A stretch of 64,000 nucleotides of DNA from Morchella semilibera (Eukaryota; Ascomycota; Pezizomycetes; Pezizales; Morchellaceae), in the NCBI GenBank assembly GCA_009192285.1, contig CM018603.1, positions 6,569,613 to 6,633,612 on the forward strand, in the 5' to 3' direction. Below the pieces are notes generated by a model. The model was not told where the DNA came from. It was given only the letters and a program-made list of their open reading frames with translations, and did not search any database. Each line of letters starts with the position of its first letter. Position 1 is the stretch's first letter. Positions 1 through 13,794 of the stretch are shown piece by piece. The translations under genes were made by a program, and so were the position numbers.

Positions 1-1400
1 AGTTACAAGGCACCTCTAACCCATAATTGAGTAGGTCACTCCGTGCGTTCATGGGGCTGTGCCTCCTACCGGTGGGTAATCTCTGAGCACTGTGTTATAT
101 GCACCGGTCCGGTGTCTACGCTTAACTTTACACCTATAACCACGCTTAAAATTAAACTCTATACAAAGCCGTTGTTTTTAACATCAATGTGGGAAAAGAG
201 ACACGAAACCTAGGAGCTCTCTATATAGGATATACGCTCGGACCTAGGAGTATTTAGACAAGCATAAGAAAATGCGTTCAACTGCAATCAATCGATGGGA
301 AATAAGCAGCAAAATTATCATACAGCTGCGGAATCACTCTATATACACTTAAAAAATTCATTGGATAACCAAGATACATGAGAGACAATTACTACGTCCG
401 TGTCTTAACTTACGTCCACCCAGTGAGCTTATTCCACCTAACAAGGACCCTAGGGGAGGCACAGTGTAACGGATATGCGCTCCGGCCCCTAAACGAAAAA
501 AAAAAAAACTGGCCTGAGAAGTCATGATAAACAACTGATTGATGAAGAGAGCAGGAGCTATGCTGTGGTAATGGGGACCGGGAAAATGGGACATTAATAT
601 GAATGCGTGAGAAATCCAGAACAGGAAACCTGCTCTTCAATAAAAACGTGAATTTGGTACTACAAGATCGTACGACATGGTTCCATAGATCCTTACGCAC
701 CTACCGGGCGTGAATGGAAGAAATTTCTCTAGCTCGTAGTGAGGTGTACGAGGGTGGCTCATGCGGGTCTTGCGAGGACGGGGTTGATTTGGCCTATAAT
801 ATACCAACAACGACATCCCCTTCTGTGTACTTCCTTCACAAGTCATCAAACCCCCCTGATTCCCAAAGTACATCTTAAAGCCCCGTTACCTTCACTAGTC
901 ATCATCATCATCATACGCATTGGTCGTTGATCGTCGAAACTATCATCCTCACACACCTCTTAAATCTTATACCACGCCCACAACAGCTTCTCCCACTCCG
1001 ATCACGAGTTGGTGGAAAGTGGATCAAAAGTAAAACACTGACTCAATTCTATCCCATAGCTGTAAGTTAAACTTTGACCTTGCAAGACATACATACATAC
1101 AGATAAAAAAAAAAAAGCTTACAAAAAGAAGTACCGCAACCATTCGAACGTATTTGGAACTCAAGGATTTCGCCCACAGTAAGGAAAAAAAAAAAAACGC
1201 AAGGTATTTGAGTTTCAATACTTCTGAAAACATCTGTAAGTGCCCATACAGTATTGATGCTTTCTCTAATCTCACTACTGTTCACGGCATTCTTTTTGTT
1301 AACATTCCAAACGGAAAAATTCAGCGTCTCCCTGGCTTCGGCTGCGGAGCTTTGTCCTTGCACAATGATTCGGAATAAACAAATAGTCTCTACCGGGACC
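1..1400. other. Intergenic, left edge
   Basis: No convincing coding region is seen. Reading frames are short and broken, and no splice-consistent gene could be assembled. The stretch contains A-runs near 497 and 1185 and is the upstream region of the ferric reductase. Its right part should hold that gene's promoter, but no clear TATA box was identified. Confidence 0.5.
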
Positions 1401-3908
1401 ATGAAGAGCCCAAATTTACCGCTCTTTTTGCTGCTCGGCTTGATATCGCAATTCTTTCCTTCTGTAGGAGCAACAGAAGCCAATAATTTGGAAGCAAGAG
1501 GAGGCCTTTTCAAAGGGGAAGCGATTCCAGAAGTCAACTGGATGAGCAGCGACATTACCAATTTCACGTGGGGGTTGACGGGAGTGGACAACTTTGAGAA
1601 TTTGATGTTTTCGTAAGCTATCATCGAGATTCCCTATGACGAGAATGTTGAATTTCGCGAAGAGCTCCGTCACTAACCAACCTCTCTAATATAGGACATA
1701 TCTTTTTTCTACACTTGGAATATCATTGGCCCTTTTGTTTTTCTTCAGAATCTATATTCACAAAGTTCAACATACTCGGCTAGCAATCGTTGTCAGCTCA
1801 TCGTATACGGCCTCATCGTCTCATTTCTATTCACTACCTCCAGGAAAGAAGTTCGTTTGGATCAGGCGACACCTCCTCCTTGCGCCCCTCCACAAACTCC
1901 GTCACAATAACCCATGGATGGTGAATTGTGGGTCCAAAATTAGGTTACATCTTGGGACTCTTCCATCTCGCATCCATTTCATATACTTGTTTGTATATGT
2001 ACTTTCCAATGTCCTCTATTGCACACTCGCCTTACCATGGAACGGTTCAATCGGACCGGAGGGAAAATATAAAGCCCCTACCAAGGCATCTTTAGTGGCC
2101 GAGTTTCGAGGAAGAACCGGTGTTATGGCCACTGTCAATATGATCCCTCTTTTTGTCTGTATGGTACGAAACAACTGGATTGGTGACGCTGTCCAGGTCA
2201 ATTTCGACACATGGAACTTGTTCCACAGATGGATCGGCAGGATTGTTGCTCTTGAATCTTTTGCACATATGGGTGCATGGACGGTAAATAAGATTGACCA
2301 ATCTGGATGGTCTGGCGTTTGGGATGCATACAGAATATCCCCATTTTTACAAGTTGGCTTGATGGTACGAACACACTAATCACCCCTTCCCCCAACACTA
2401 ACACTGAGGTTTCTAACATATACCCAGGCCGAAATTGCGCTTGCTCTGATCGCTGTAGCATCTGCATCACCTCTTCGACACGCGAACTATGAATTTTTCC
2501 TATCACTTCATCAAGTCCTAGTCATTTTCTTCATGGTTGGTGTTTACTGGCACCTGGTCATCGACCAGCTGCCGCAGATCACCTACGCGAATATCACCAT
2601 CGCGATTTGGGTACTCGATAGAGCGATGAGAATTTTTTGGATTCTCCGCTGGAATGTCAAGATGAAAGGCGGTAAGGTTTCTTGTAACGTGGCAAAGGTT
2701 ATTCCTCTTAAAGGAGCCGGTGCGGTAAGAGTCAGCGTGGAGCTTGTCCGTCCTTGGGACTTCAAACCGGGTCAACATGTACGTTCTCATCCTTTTTTTG
2801 ATACTGCATACACACTCATAGTACAGATTTGAATATGCAGCTGACATGTTTCATGATTCACCAGGCATATATTTACATTCCCAGGATCGGTTGGTGGCAA
2901 TCCCATCCGTTCTCGATTGCCTGGGCGTCGACAGAGCAGGAGTGTTCTCAGAGCGAAGATGCAACCTGGGTTGAACACGGCTCCCCCAATGATCTACGAA
3001 GAAGCCAAATATTTGCGGCAGAGACCGGTGAAAAGATTGATCCTATGGTTTCGGTACGTGAGCACTATGACGCTCAGCATTCTTCTGCGCCGCGCCACGG
3101 CGGCGGAAATCCTTACGAGACCAGCCCGCACCACTTGAGCCCTGAAGGATACAACAACAACCGAAACAGTACCTACAGCTCCCGCCCCGGCTTCCGGCTC
3201 CATCGTGCCAGCATGCCCCCGTTACCAGTCTATCACCGGGAATTAGTCACGACTCAGGCACCAAAGACCAAGACAACAATGCACTTTGTCATTGCGAAAC
3301 ATAGTGGCTTCACCAGGAAACTCTACGACGCGGCAGCTAGAGCTAATAATGGCGACGACGTCGACGAGAAGGGTGAGGTGGCTCCTCTAGAGGTAGCTGG
3401 CATGTTTGAGGGTCCTTATGGGGGACACCACTCATTCGACTCGTATGGCACCACAATTTTCGTGGCTGGAGGCGTCGGAATTACCCATGGTATCGGATAC
3501 GTGAAACACTTACTACACGGCTACAATCAAGGCACTGCAGCGACGCAGAGGATCAAGCTTGTCTGGGTTGTCAGGAGTGTCGATAATATCGAGTGGGTCT
3601 CTGATTGGCTCGAAGAGATTCTGCAGATGCCCAATGTTAGGCAGGTGGTAGAGGTTGATGTCTACATCACCCAACCAAATGAGGCAGCGCTTACTAGCAG
3701 CTGGTCCGGGCGTGGGGGTGTTGTCAAGCTTTACACTGGGCGCCCCGATTTCGATATCATCGTCGAGAAAGCTGTTAAACGGCAAGTTGGTGCCATGGCA
3801 GTTAATGTCTGCGGTGGAGGCGCTGTCAGCGACTCTGTTAGAGCTGCCTGCAGAAAATACATTGGCATTTCTTCAATTGATTTTTCAGAAGAGAGCTTTT
3901 CCTGGTAA
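1401..3908 (+). CDS. Ferric/cupric reductase transmembrane protein (Fre family)
   Basis: Four exons: 1401-1612, 1695-2364, 2428-2778, 2865-3908; phases close to give 758 residues. Proteins of this family move electrons from NADPH through FAD and two b-type hemes to reduce extracellular Fe(III)/Cu(II) chelates at the plasma membrane. The start was chosen because ATG 1401 gives a signal peptide ending near SVGA (residues 1-24); an in-frame ATG at 1254 would put a weaker extension before it. The ferric-reductase membrane domain carries two heme-ligand His pairs with the usual 13-residue spacing: H248/H262 (HRWIGR...AHMGAW) and H322/H336 (HQVL...YWHL). The FAD motif HPFSIAW starts at about 425, followed by an unusually long polar insert (about 440-540, His/Ser/Asn/Pro-rich). 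The NADPH-binding parts are GPYGG, AGGVGIT (about 612) and NVCGGG (about 725). The protein ends in the family-typical Phe/Trp tail. NADPH oxidase is less likely because of the signal peptide and tail. Confidence 0.93.
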
Positions 3909-6900
3909 ACAGTAGGTGAGAATTTACCCGATCATTGACCACGAATTTTATCCAGGGCTAATGGTACTGTTAGATTCCTTGTATTTTTTTATTGATCGAT
4001 TGTTAATACTACCCCCCCCCCCCCCTCACCTAATACTCCAACTCCTAAGCTCCTGGTGCCCTCCACTACGAGCTTCAAAATTACAAAAATATTTTTCCTT
4101 GTATCTACTACCACTTCTATCTGATTTCCTAGGTTGGAGTTATCACTTTTTTTTTGTTGGTCATAAGGGAAGGGCTCCCGGCGTCTGTCTATATTTTTTT
4201 TTTCTTGATACCCCAGTCTTTACCCTATCATCCCTGCTGCGGAGGGATATTTGCATACCACCAGTATATTTGTCCAGGTTTCCGGTTCCTGCATTTTCTC
4301 TCCTTACCATCTGAAGTGGTAACCTAGCCCAATCACGCGTATTAGCGAGCGAGTCTCTTTTTCCCGCTTCCTTGTTATATTGCTCTTGTTTGTTGTATTT
4401 TTCCCCAGGGGGGAGGCGTGGTATTGTGATATGATGACTACGGAGTCACCGTTATTTTCTTCTTTTTCACCCTGCTTGTATATATTTTCAGTGTTCTTCC
4501 ATATCATGTTAGGTATTTTTTTTCGGAAGGAAGGGACAATCGCCCATATTACCCCCACATTAGCTATCCCTCCGAAAGAGAGAACAAAGAAATTACTCCC
4601 AAATTCGTTTGTGATGGGGTCGTGACAATTATCGTGATGACGGTTAACTTGTATGACGAGACAAAAGGCCACATGAGAGTTTCGGAAAGATCCTCCGGAG
4701 AATTATGTATGTATTTGGAATCATCAGCAGCAGCGGGGTGAGCGCTAGTGTTCAACATAGCCTAACCCGGCGGAGGATTCTTCGGTTTCCCTGATGAGAT
4801 TTGAACGTGTATGTAGGAGCCTGTCGGTAGGTAGAACTAGGTTTCCCCCAAGACATGATGCAGTCTCATCGACCAATGATGGCCTGGTCTGGCTTTCCCT
4901 TTCTTTCTCATCCGTGCCTTGCAAGCCAACGCTAGAAAACAAGACTACCTCAATTTTAAGGTTGCCTCGTCTAGGTCGTATTCGTGCCGGCTCGTTGTGA
5001 TGTGTACAAAGTAAGGGCCGTGCGGTTGCAGCTGAGGAATTGTAATTGTAACGAGCGAGGGGGAAAGTATTTTCCTTCTTCTCCTCTTTGATAGCTGGTC
5101 CCTTACGCCACTAGTCCTTCCAGTGCATGATCTCGTTGTACTGGAAACGCAGGCCGGTAACCCGTGGGGGTGGAGGGGGTTTTTCCGGGGCGGTCCGCTC
5201 TTCCGGGATCTTGTAACATGAATTCTAGGCTGGTCCTGATTAATATAATATAATGTGAGATAGATATCCCGTTATGAGTGAATGAATGACATAGAGCGTA
5301 CGCTAGACTAGGTACTGCTTTGGATTAATTAGAACTGTTAATATAGAGTATTCCTGAGGATTTGGTATTGTGTGACGCTTTGTGCATGTGCGGGTGACAG
5401 CCCAGTCGTAATTTCTCCGCCTCCGCCACGATGCAGAAGAAAGCTGGGTCAGGTCACAAAGGAGGGGGAATGCGGGGAACGCGGGGAAAGGCAAAAAAGT
5501 GACAATATGGTGAAATAATCTGGTAAGAAATATGGGAGAAACGGATAGAAACAAAGAGGCGGAACAAAAAAAAAAGAGGGATATATGAAGCGGGCTAGAC
5601 CTGAAGCGCGGCTGGCGCTTTAATTTGAGCATAATCGAATGATAGATCCGGCGAATATAATACCCCCCCATGTCGAGTTGAGTCTGACAAACATATACCA
5701 AACCCTCAACAAACAGCCCAGATCCCTCCGTATATCCGCCGTTAGATTGGCCTGAAACGGATTTTCGAAGCTAGCCAGCTATCACCTGTACAGTGTAGGA
5801 CATACGACCTGATTAGGGGGTTAGACTCGAGTTTCCCATGGTTCTCTTGGTGGGGAAGTACCGGAATGGGAGAAACTAAACCGCCCGCCAATGTAGTGGA
5901 TGGTGATGGTGATGGCCCTTTGTGCAGCTGGGCGGGGGGGGGTTTATTATATTTGAGATGGTGAGAGTGTGTTCGAGACCTGGCGGTATTTGCAAGCTGC
6001 TTGGAAATAACTGAGGAGTCTGGACAGCGAGCCGGGGGGTGAGTTTCAGCAAGCTGCGGGGGGGGTTTGATATATGTAGCCTAAATGAGGGACACATACT
6101 ACGGTGTACTCTAGGTGGAGAGAATACAACACGCGCACTGACAGGTTGTCTATTTCTATGTGATAAACCTGGCCGGATGAATAATAATAGAGCAACAGTG
6201 CTATTGACGTTACATGTAATTAATAACCAACTACATGCAATGTATATACGTATGCCGTAAGCTAGAGAATTGGGAGATCTGGGATTTCGCTATTCACTCC
6301 ACTACCTACAAGTAGTCTAGTGGTAATAATAATAGTGTGGGGACGCTAACTGTATCTAGCACCGTCCCGCTGTGGATAATCTTAATCTTATCTTTGAAAA
6401 AATCAATTGAAATTTCCGCCACTAGTACTAATACTATAAGCGCGATCGCATAAAGACCAGGTCCTTTGTCGTAACTACAGTACATGTACTAAGATGCACA
6501 AAATTTGAAATCTCCACAATTCGATTATACAAGGATCGCCAATTAACACCAACTAGATAAATGTCCAAACGCATCTACCATCGCTGATCCCGGTTTGTAA
6601 CTAGAAATCTAGTTAAATTTGATTTGTTCAGTTATGTACACACGTTTTCATAATAAACCTTATCGCCCCCAGCAGAAAATATATATCCCAATTCAACAAG
6701 CCAAGTCACAGTATAAAAACTCCCCCAGTCCCGCAGGGAACAAGAGCCATATAAGATAAGTAGGGTTAGCGTCCGGTAGAGCGGTATCCATAAGAAATCA
6801 CTCGATCGCTAGTTGTCTTGGCGACGGCACGTGCCAAGCCAACAAGATCGCTTTTTGAACCTGTCCCCTATTGTAGTAAACCCATCGTGCTCGTCATATA

Positions 6901-7632
6901 CTTGTATACAGGGGACTAGCTGACCGAAAGTTTCACATCAAACAGTAATCCCTGTGATAGATGTCAGACAATAGCCATTCAACTTCAACCTGGAGGAGCA
7001 TCAATTCAACTGGTGAATAGAGAGGAGAGACTATATCTCTTTCCACCGGGCCTGTATAAGCTCCTTGAGTGCACGACAAAGGCCACCGATGAGGAATGTT
7101 CCAAATCTTATCCGGTGTATTTTGTACCCAAGAGAATCTAAAGAGGTATGAGACATTGTTTTATTTCAAATTTTTTAAGCATGATGTCAATCTCTGCTGT
7201 CCCAGACATAGACTGACAGGCGGTCAAACAGATAAGTGATCGGATCTTAAGGAGATCGACGTTGCAGCTTCTAGATGATGAGAAGCTTTCACCATAAATT
7301 GGAGTTTTATGAGGCATAAATACCCGGAAAACCTATCGCAAGCTCATTCCCCAATGTTTTAGCGGAGATATAAAGCTCTGGACGCGCCTTCAAAGATCCC
7401 CGCAATCCCAGGTCAAGATTTAATCAAAATGCTTGATATATATTATCGACAAGTGTTAATATTTATAAAAACCATAGCTATTGCAAAGCTATACCAGAGC
7501 GGAGATTTATCCTTTGATGCCATTACCAGACCCCCAAGTACCACGTACTAAATACCATGTTCAGCACAAAAAAAATCCCCAGCGCTAGCTTATATTTTCA
7601 ACATAAATTATTAATAATACCAGGCTTTGAAG
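3909..7632. other. Intergenic between ferric reductase and ABC transporter
   Basis: 3.7 kb lies between the convergent 3' ends of the ferric reductase (+) and ABC transporter (-). It has a C-run near 4012-4024, T-runs, and (ATGGTG)-like low complexity near 5895-5915. None of the frames has a recognisable domain or consistent splice sites. A pyrimidine-rich 3' flank follows the reductase stop. I see no gene here. Confidence 0.5.
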
Positions 7633-10600
7633 TCACTGATCCAACGCTTGCGCTTGACACTACAGCACGAAAATGTCGAAATTAGTAAATACGAACTAGT
7701 ACTTATGAGATTCGATATAAATACCATTTGAAAGTAGGTTCCTTTCATCTTGACAAGAGCAGCATGAGTCCCTTGTTCGACTACCTTTCCATCATCAAAT
7801 ACGAAGATGACATCTGCTTTTTGTATTGTGGAAAGTCTGTGTGCAACAGCAATCATTGTCCTCCCGTGTGCTGCTTCCTCAAAGGCTTTCTGCACAATCT
7901 TTTCGGACTCTGTATCAAGACTTGCAGTAGCTTCATCTAGGAGCAAGACCTTTGGCTTTCTAATTAATGCTCTTGCAATTGCCACCCTCTGCTTTTGCCC
8001 CCCAGACAACCCGACACCTCGAGCACCGCATAGAGTTTCATAACCGTCAGGTAGAGAGGTGATAAAGTCATGGATATGGGCTTCTTTACAGGCTTGGATG
8101 ATGTCTTCATCAGATATATTCTCGTCGTTGGACCCGAGGCGGACGTTTTCGGCGATTGTTCCTTGGTAAAGTGTCGGTTCCTGAGCAACCAATGAGACAG
8201 CATCGCGATAGCTCCCGATGTCTAAGGATTCTATATTTTTCCCATCGACCAAGATCTCGCCGCCTGTAACACTATAGAAACGCTCCAGAAGACTAATAGT
8301 TGTAGTCTTTCCACATCCAGACGCGCCGACAAAAGCAGCAAACTGTCCTTTCTCAATCTTGAGACTCAAATTTCGAAATACGTGTGTATCACGCGTGGAG
8401 TATTTGAAGTCAACATTTCGGAACTCGACGTCGTAACCACCTTTCCCCTGGTGGTCCATAATTTCGCCTGGTGGAGGTTTTATCTTCTCACGGATATCAA
8501 TGATCCTATTTACGGCTTGAATGGCCTGCGCGATTTCTGGCGAATAGCCGAGGAATTGGCCAGCAGTTTCGCCGCTTTGGATGATTGCCTGATAAACGAC
8601 AAAAAATTGAAAAGTACTATACTCTCTTGTTGACATCAATCTACCTCCATACCAGAAACATAGCGCTGATCCAAGTAGGTTTATCGATTCTGAAGCAGAA
8701 AAAAGAACTGCAGCATATAATGTTGTGCGGGTAGTCCTCTTCGCATGGGCAGCCAGTAGAGTCCGATAACGTTCACTCACTGATTGTTCCATAATGAGCG
8801 AGGAGACAGTTCGATATGCTCCAACCGCCTCACTCGCAAACTGCGCACTATCTGCAAACACTTCGGTCATACTAGCCGCCAATTTGCCTTCGATACGGAC
8901 TCTGACCAGACCAGCAGAGAAGATAAATGGCAGAGCGCTGCAAATAGAGACTAGGCCCAACTTCCAGCCAACGACGAGTGAAAGGATAGAACATGATATG
9001 ATGTTCACAAAAGCAATTGTTATCATCCCAGAATTTGTTCCAATTAAGTTCTGTAACGCCGTAGGGTCGCTATTTAGCTTTGATGTTAATGACCCGGCAG
9101 AGTTCCCTTCCGCATCAAAGAATGGAATACCCTGACGGAGAACATTTTGAAAATATTCTTGGCGGTAGTGGGTTGTAAGATTCTATGGCATCAATGTTAT
9201 AACCAATTACCCCTAAGTTAAGGATTGAAGTACATACGTATTGGATAGAGGTAAACATCGAGCCCATCAGAAAATAAAACAGTCCAACACCCAAGGCCAA
9301 AACGAAAAACATCAACGCCCAAAAGTTTGCACGTTTTACAAACTCATTGATATTGCTCACCGACTGGAAAGTTTCGAGAAACCTCCCTAGTAGAACTGAC
9401 TGGATTGGGAAAGAGGCCCCTTTACAAAGTATCGTATTCACGATCAGTTAATTGCCCCGAATTACCCTGAGAATGAAAGACCTACCACTGCCAGCAGCTC
9501 CAAGAAGACCTATAATGTAAAATGGCCATAGATAACGTTGTTCCCAGAGCAAGAGTGAAATACAACTTATAAGCCCAAGCTCCCTGGTTTTCTTCGGGTG
9601 TGCGGCCTCGACATCACCATCACCAGTAGGATCTTTGCCTTTTCCGATGCTTACTTTTGATCTCCATGTTGTCGTCTTTCGAAGCCGAATATTCGCTGCA
9701 TCTTCCTCCTCGAGTTTCACTACATCCTCCCCCACATCCAATAAGGTTTCCTCTCTGCCACCCATTGATAAAGTCTGTCCATTAACAAGCCTTGCATATG
9801 CACCACCCGGTCGGGACATTAGCTCCTCATGAGTTCCAGTTTCCAACACATTTCCATGTCCGAGAACGACAATTCGATCCGCCTTCTTGATGGTAGAGAG
9901 ACGATGTGCGATAGTAATTGTTGTGCGTCCTTTAGAGACTCTATCTAAGGCATCCTGAACAATTCTTTCGTTTTTAGGATCAATAGCGCTGGTAGCTTCG
10001 TCGAGAATAAGAATTGAGGGTTTTGCAATAATGCTTCGCGCAATCGCGATTCGTTGTTTCTGACCTCCCGATAATTTAACTCCTGATTCTCCAACTTTCG
10101 TTTCATACGTCTCTGTTAATTCATCCACAAATATGCTTGCGTTAGCTTCAATACATGCCTCGCGAACCATACGACGCTTCTCCTCCTCGGGCGCATCTTC
10201 CCACTCAGTGCCTATGAGTCCATAGGCAACGTTCTTGTAAATCGAGTCATTGAATAGGAATGGCTCCTGCATAACTAATCCAATCTTGCTTCTCCACCAC
10301 CGAAGGTTTATATCCCTGATGTCCACACCGCCGACGCAGAGAGTGCCCTGTTGCGGGTCGTACCAGCGCTCAATCAGGCTGACAATGGTCGATTTACCGG
10401 AGCCTGAGCTGCCCACGATAGCAGTTGTCTGGCCTTCCTTAAAGACTAGTGATAACCCTCCCGAATCCACACCATCATCATCGCTTCCCTGAGAATCCCC
10501 GAGGATAACTATATCCTTCCGTTGGCCAGATCCTGGATATGAAAATTTGACATTTTCGAAAACGAGATCTCCAGAAGGTGATAATGATGGCTTCAAACCG

Positions 10601-12308
10601 TCAGTAGATGTGGCGTCAATTTCAGGTTTACGGTCGATGACTTGAAAGATTGTGGATGATGCGGAAGCAGCTTTTGTTATTGCTGTGGCTTGAGGGGCTA
10701 TGCTTCCAAAACACATGACTGCAATAAGAACAGCGAAGAACACACTAGATGTAGGAGTTATCAAGTTAGTGAAAGATAAGGATGAGCTAGCAAGGATCAT
10801 GGGACCTCACGTGATAATTGTCCCGGGCTCTGTGATATAACCTTCAGAAAACAATTTTGTACCATACCAAAAGCAAAGAGCATAGCTAGTACCAATTGTC
10901 AGCACCTACCATCAACCACCGCCCCACAAAGACTCACCCGCAATAAATCACAAAAAATGCCCCTGCGTACTGCACCCCGGTATTTAGCACTTTCTTTATC
11001 CCTTCCTCCCTACCCTTTTCCAACAATGCCCGATATCTTGCTAGCAACCTTTTCTCGCCATTGAAACTCTTGACTGTCCTTACACTTCCCAATACCTCCT
11101 CTGCTAGCTCGGCAGCTTTTGCTTGAGCATCCAAAACTCTTTTCTCGAGTTTTATCTCGATTGGTATGCTGATACCATAGATCAAGACAGTCGCAGGTAG
11201 AATACAAGTCGTAACAAGTGTCAGTCTCCACTCCTTGGAGAAAGCAATGGCAAACCCAGTAAAAAGCATTGCGGTGTATTGCACAAACATACCGAGTTTC
11301 TCCGAGATACCATGTTGAACGGTGTTGGAAAGCGTGGTAATTGAGACTGCAACTGCTCCAGGGGTTCCTGCAGCAGCGCTGGGTGCAGCATCCTGTGGTG
11401 CGGTGCCACTTATCGTATCGAGATTGACATCTCTATCCTGAACACATGACATTGCAAGAGCATCAAAGTAGGCAAGGTCTTGCCTAAAAACAGAAGTGAG
11501 ATATTCGAGGCGAAGGGCCGCAGAAATACGGGTTCCTGTTATACGAAAGCAAGCCTAAGAGTTAGATCAGCACATGATCTTATCAAGACCAGAAATCTCG
11601 TCTTGATATTGCTCATAATGAATACTAACTATTGCAATATAACCACTGAAAAACTTTCCAAGGAAGAGATACACAAAATAAAGGCTGTATTGTAAGCACA
11701 ATCCGCCATCATATATATATCCACGGTGCAATCCGGATCAAGAGTTAAAGCTCACCACATCTTATCAACACTCCTCCGGAATTGCTCCCCAGTAACGGTA
11801 CTGTTTGGCTGGAAGAATTCTGTGAACTGTGTGACAAGATCACCGAGAATGAGTGTCATCATTGGACTAATGGCCGTCAATCTTACAACTTTTGGAATGT
11901 AGAAAAAAGATTGATCTTAAACTCAATGGAGAACATACTATGCGACGCCAGTCACGATAGCCATGAAGAATCCGATGGCCTGCAATGTCCAATCAAGTCT
12001 AGTACCATATCGCATGATCCTCTATTTATATACGGGATTAGCTACTGACTATACTCACTAAAGATATTGGAGAAGATGCTAACTAAATAGTTGCCCATTC
12101 CTGCTTCGTCGTCTTTTTTTTCGATAGCCTCTTCTTCCCCATCATCTCCAACCTTTTTAGGTTCCTCTTCTTTAGCGGCCTTGTCTTTTTTAAAACGCTG
12201 AAAGAAACTAGTTTGGTTATCTTTGCTGGACCCTTTATGGGGATCAACAGTAGTAGTCTCATCTTTGTCTTTAACACCTGCTTTTTCAGCAGAAATAGAG
12301 TCATCCAT
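7633..12308 (-). CDS. Full-size ABC-B (MDR/Pmd1-type) multidrug or metabolite exporter
   Basis: Ten exons (12084-12308, 11939-12021, 11756-11866, 11630-11684, 10938-11554, 10811-10885, 9486-10744, 9238-9419, 7725-9182, 7633-7659) join in phase to 1363 residues. The order is TMD1-NBD1-TMD2-NBD2. The N-terminus (about 1-75) is Lys/Asp/Glu-rich and cytosolic. NBD1 has Walker A GSSGSGKST (about 500), signature LSGGQKQR (about 611) and Walker B ILILDEATSAID. NBD2 has GASGCGKTT (about 1154), LSGGQKQR (about 1260) and VLLLDEATASLD. All motif residues are intact in both halves, so the pump should be functional. The last exon is only 27 bp and supplies the family-typical ending YFQM-CQAQALDQ; without that splice the frame would run into an unrelated tail. 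The family exports hydrophobic compounds, peptides or mating factor; the substrate is unknown here. The nearest gene, the FMO, starts 4.8 kb beyond and is divergent. Confidence 0.95.
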
Positions 12309-13133
12309 CTCTTGAGAAATAACCTCTATCTAGCTGTGAAGCACTGTGATAGCTGTCAAGTCTTAGTTGTGAGGGGGATCTTTGAATGAGATATATCCTC
12401 TGATAAGATAATGGTCTCTTTTGCGTATGCAGGTGCTAGGTTGAAGTGGGACAGAGTTACTGTTGTGTCAACAAACTCGGTTAAGCTTTGAAGTATAGTA
12501 TAGTAAGGTAGTTTTGTAGGACTTGTGGGCGGGTAATAAGGCCAATATTAATACGTATACCGGTACCTCGGCCGCCGGTAGAGCGATGAAGTTGATTGAA
12601 TTGAAGCCCCCGAGAATCAAGGGTGAGACGTTTAAATATATAACCTGCATATCTCCTCCCGAACCCCCCGGAGAGCACAGATCTCATCTTTGTTCACGGG
12701 TTGAAATCTTCGGTCGCGTGTAACTATGATGTGTCATGCACGTTCGAGTCAACCTCGTATATATATTGTGTAACACGGCTTCGGATTGGGTTACAGAAGA
12801 CGAATTTCTCCTGGCAATTCTATTCATTTCATGACTCCGCCCATTAACTTTATGTAGGCCAAGAGCACAAAGACTTGGCAAACAACATCTGATGAGATGT
12901 CGATGTCGATCACGACTCCTTTAACAGCCTGTGTTTAATTCAAAAGTACCTACAGAGCGATAGATGGCGGTGAGAGGCAAAGCAACCAATCATACGGCTT
13001 AGGTTTGACCTTTGAACCCACGCTGTTTTAAAGGTTTTAAGAACTCACGGTAGTATGCTGTTGTACAGGGCTCTAATTAAGTGATTGACCCGCCAACACC
13101 TCGTGTATGTACATACATTTATGTACTAGCCTA

Positions 13134-13194
13134 CGGGGGGTGAAGTTGGGACGGCTGTCGCTGAGCGTCTTGGGCGTTCCAACTTCACCCCCCA
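13134..13194. repeat. Short foldback element with flanking TA
   Basis: A 61-bp inverted repeat: the left arm GGGGGGTGAAGTTGG is mirrored by CCAACTTCACCCCCC on the right, around a GC-rich loop. TA dinucleotides sit on both sides (13132-13133 and 13195-13196), as expected of a TA target duplication. Only one copy was seen in the window. It could be a tiny MITE or a structured non-coding element. Confidence 0.6.
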
Positions 13195-13681
13195 TACGCT
13201 TATATTCCCCTAAGATAAAGGGCTTATGTAACGCGACAAAGTCCAATATGTCAAGAGTACCTTTTGTGGTGTTAAGGTTCCCTCCTTGGGCTCTCGGAAG
13301 GATCAGTTTGGTATAACCACCAGAACAGAATACGATTTATCTGGATTCGGCCTACTTCAACCGACGTCGTCTTTCTCTAGGCCGGCCGAGGTTCCCCATA
13401 CATATAACTACGCTATCATACTTAAAATTTAAAGTTAGTACTCTCAAAATCTAATACCCCAGGTAGTTATCACTCATCAATATAACGTATTCTTAGATAT
13501 CGATTCGAGAGCTAGGCACAAGCTTATAAAAAACTTACCTTCAGTTAAGAGGCAGCGATCCAGGTTCGAGGCTATATGTTATTCCAGCCCATAAGATGTT
13601 CCATAAGACTCCAGATCTCACATACATTACTAAAAAGAGGGGTGGGATCACTACCCGGGTATTCCATCAATACACTACTCG

Positions 13682-13794
13682 TTTCATAGCGTTTCCTGAT
13701 TCAACTGCGCATGCTATTGAATATAGAAAAACCCGCCAAGGCTATGTACCCTTTTGTATGACATGTAATAGTGGTCGGGTCCGGAAACGTCATG
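13682..13794 (+). mobile_element. MITE-like repeat F, copy 1
   Basis: About 113 bp, homologous over its whole length to the reverse complement of 50251-50357. The ends are imperfect inverted repeats of the type CAT(A/G)(G/A)CGTTTCC. Shared internal blocks include AAAAACCCGCCAAG and AATAGTGGTCGGGTCCGG. It has no coding capacity, so it is a non-autonomous element or its remnant. The target duplication is unclear. Confidence 0.75.

Noticed and set aside
4726-4815. tRNA-like B-box (complement of GATTTGAACG)
   Set aside because: No matching acceptor stem or A-box at the right distance on the minus strand.
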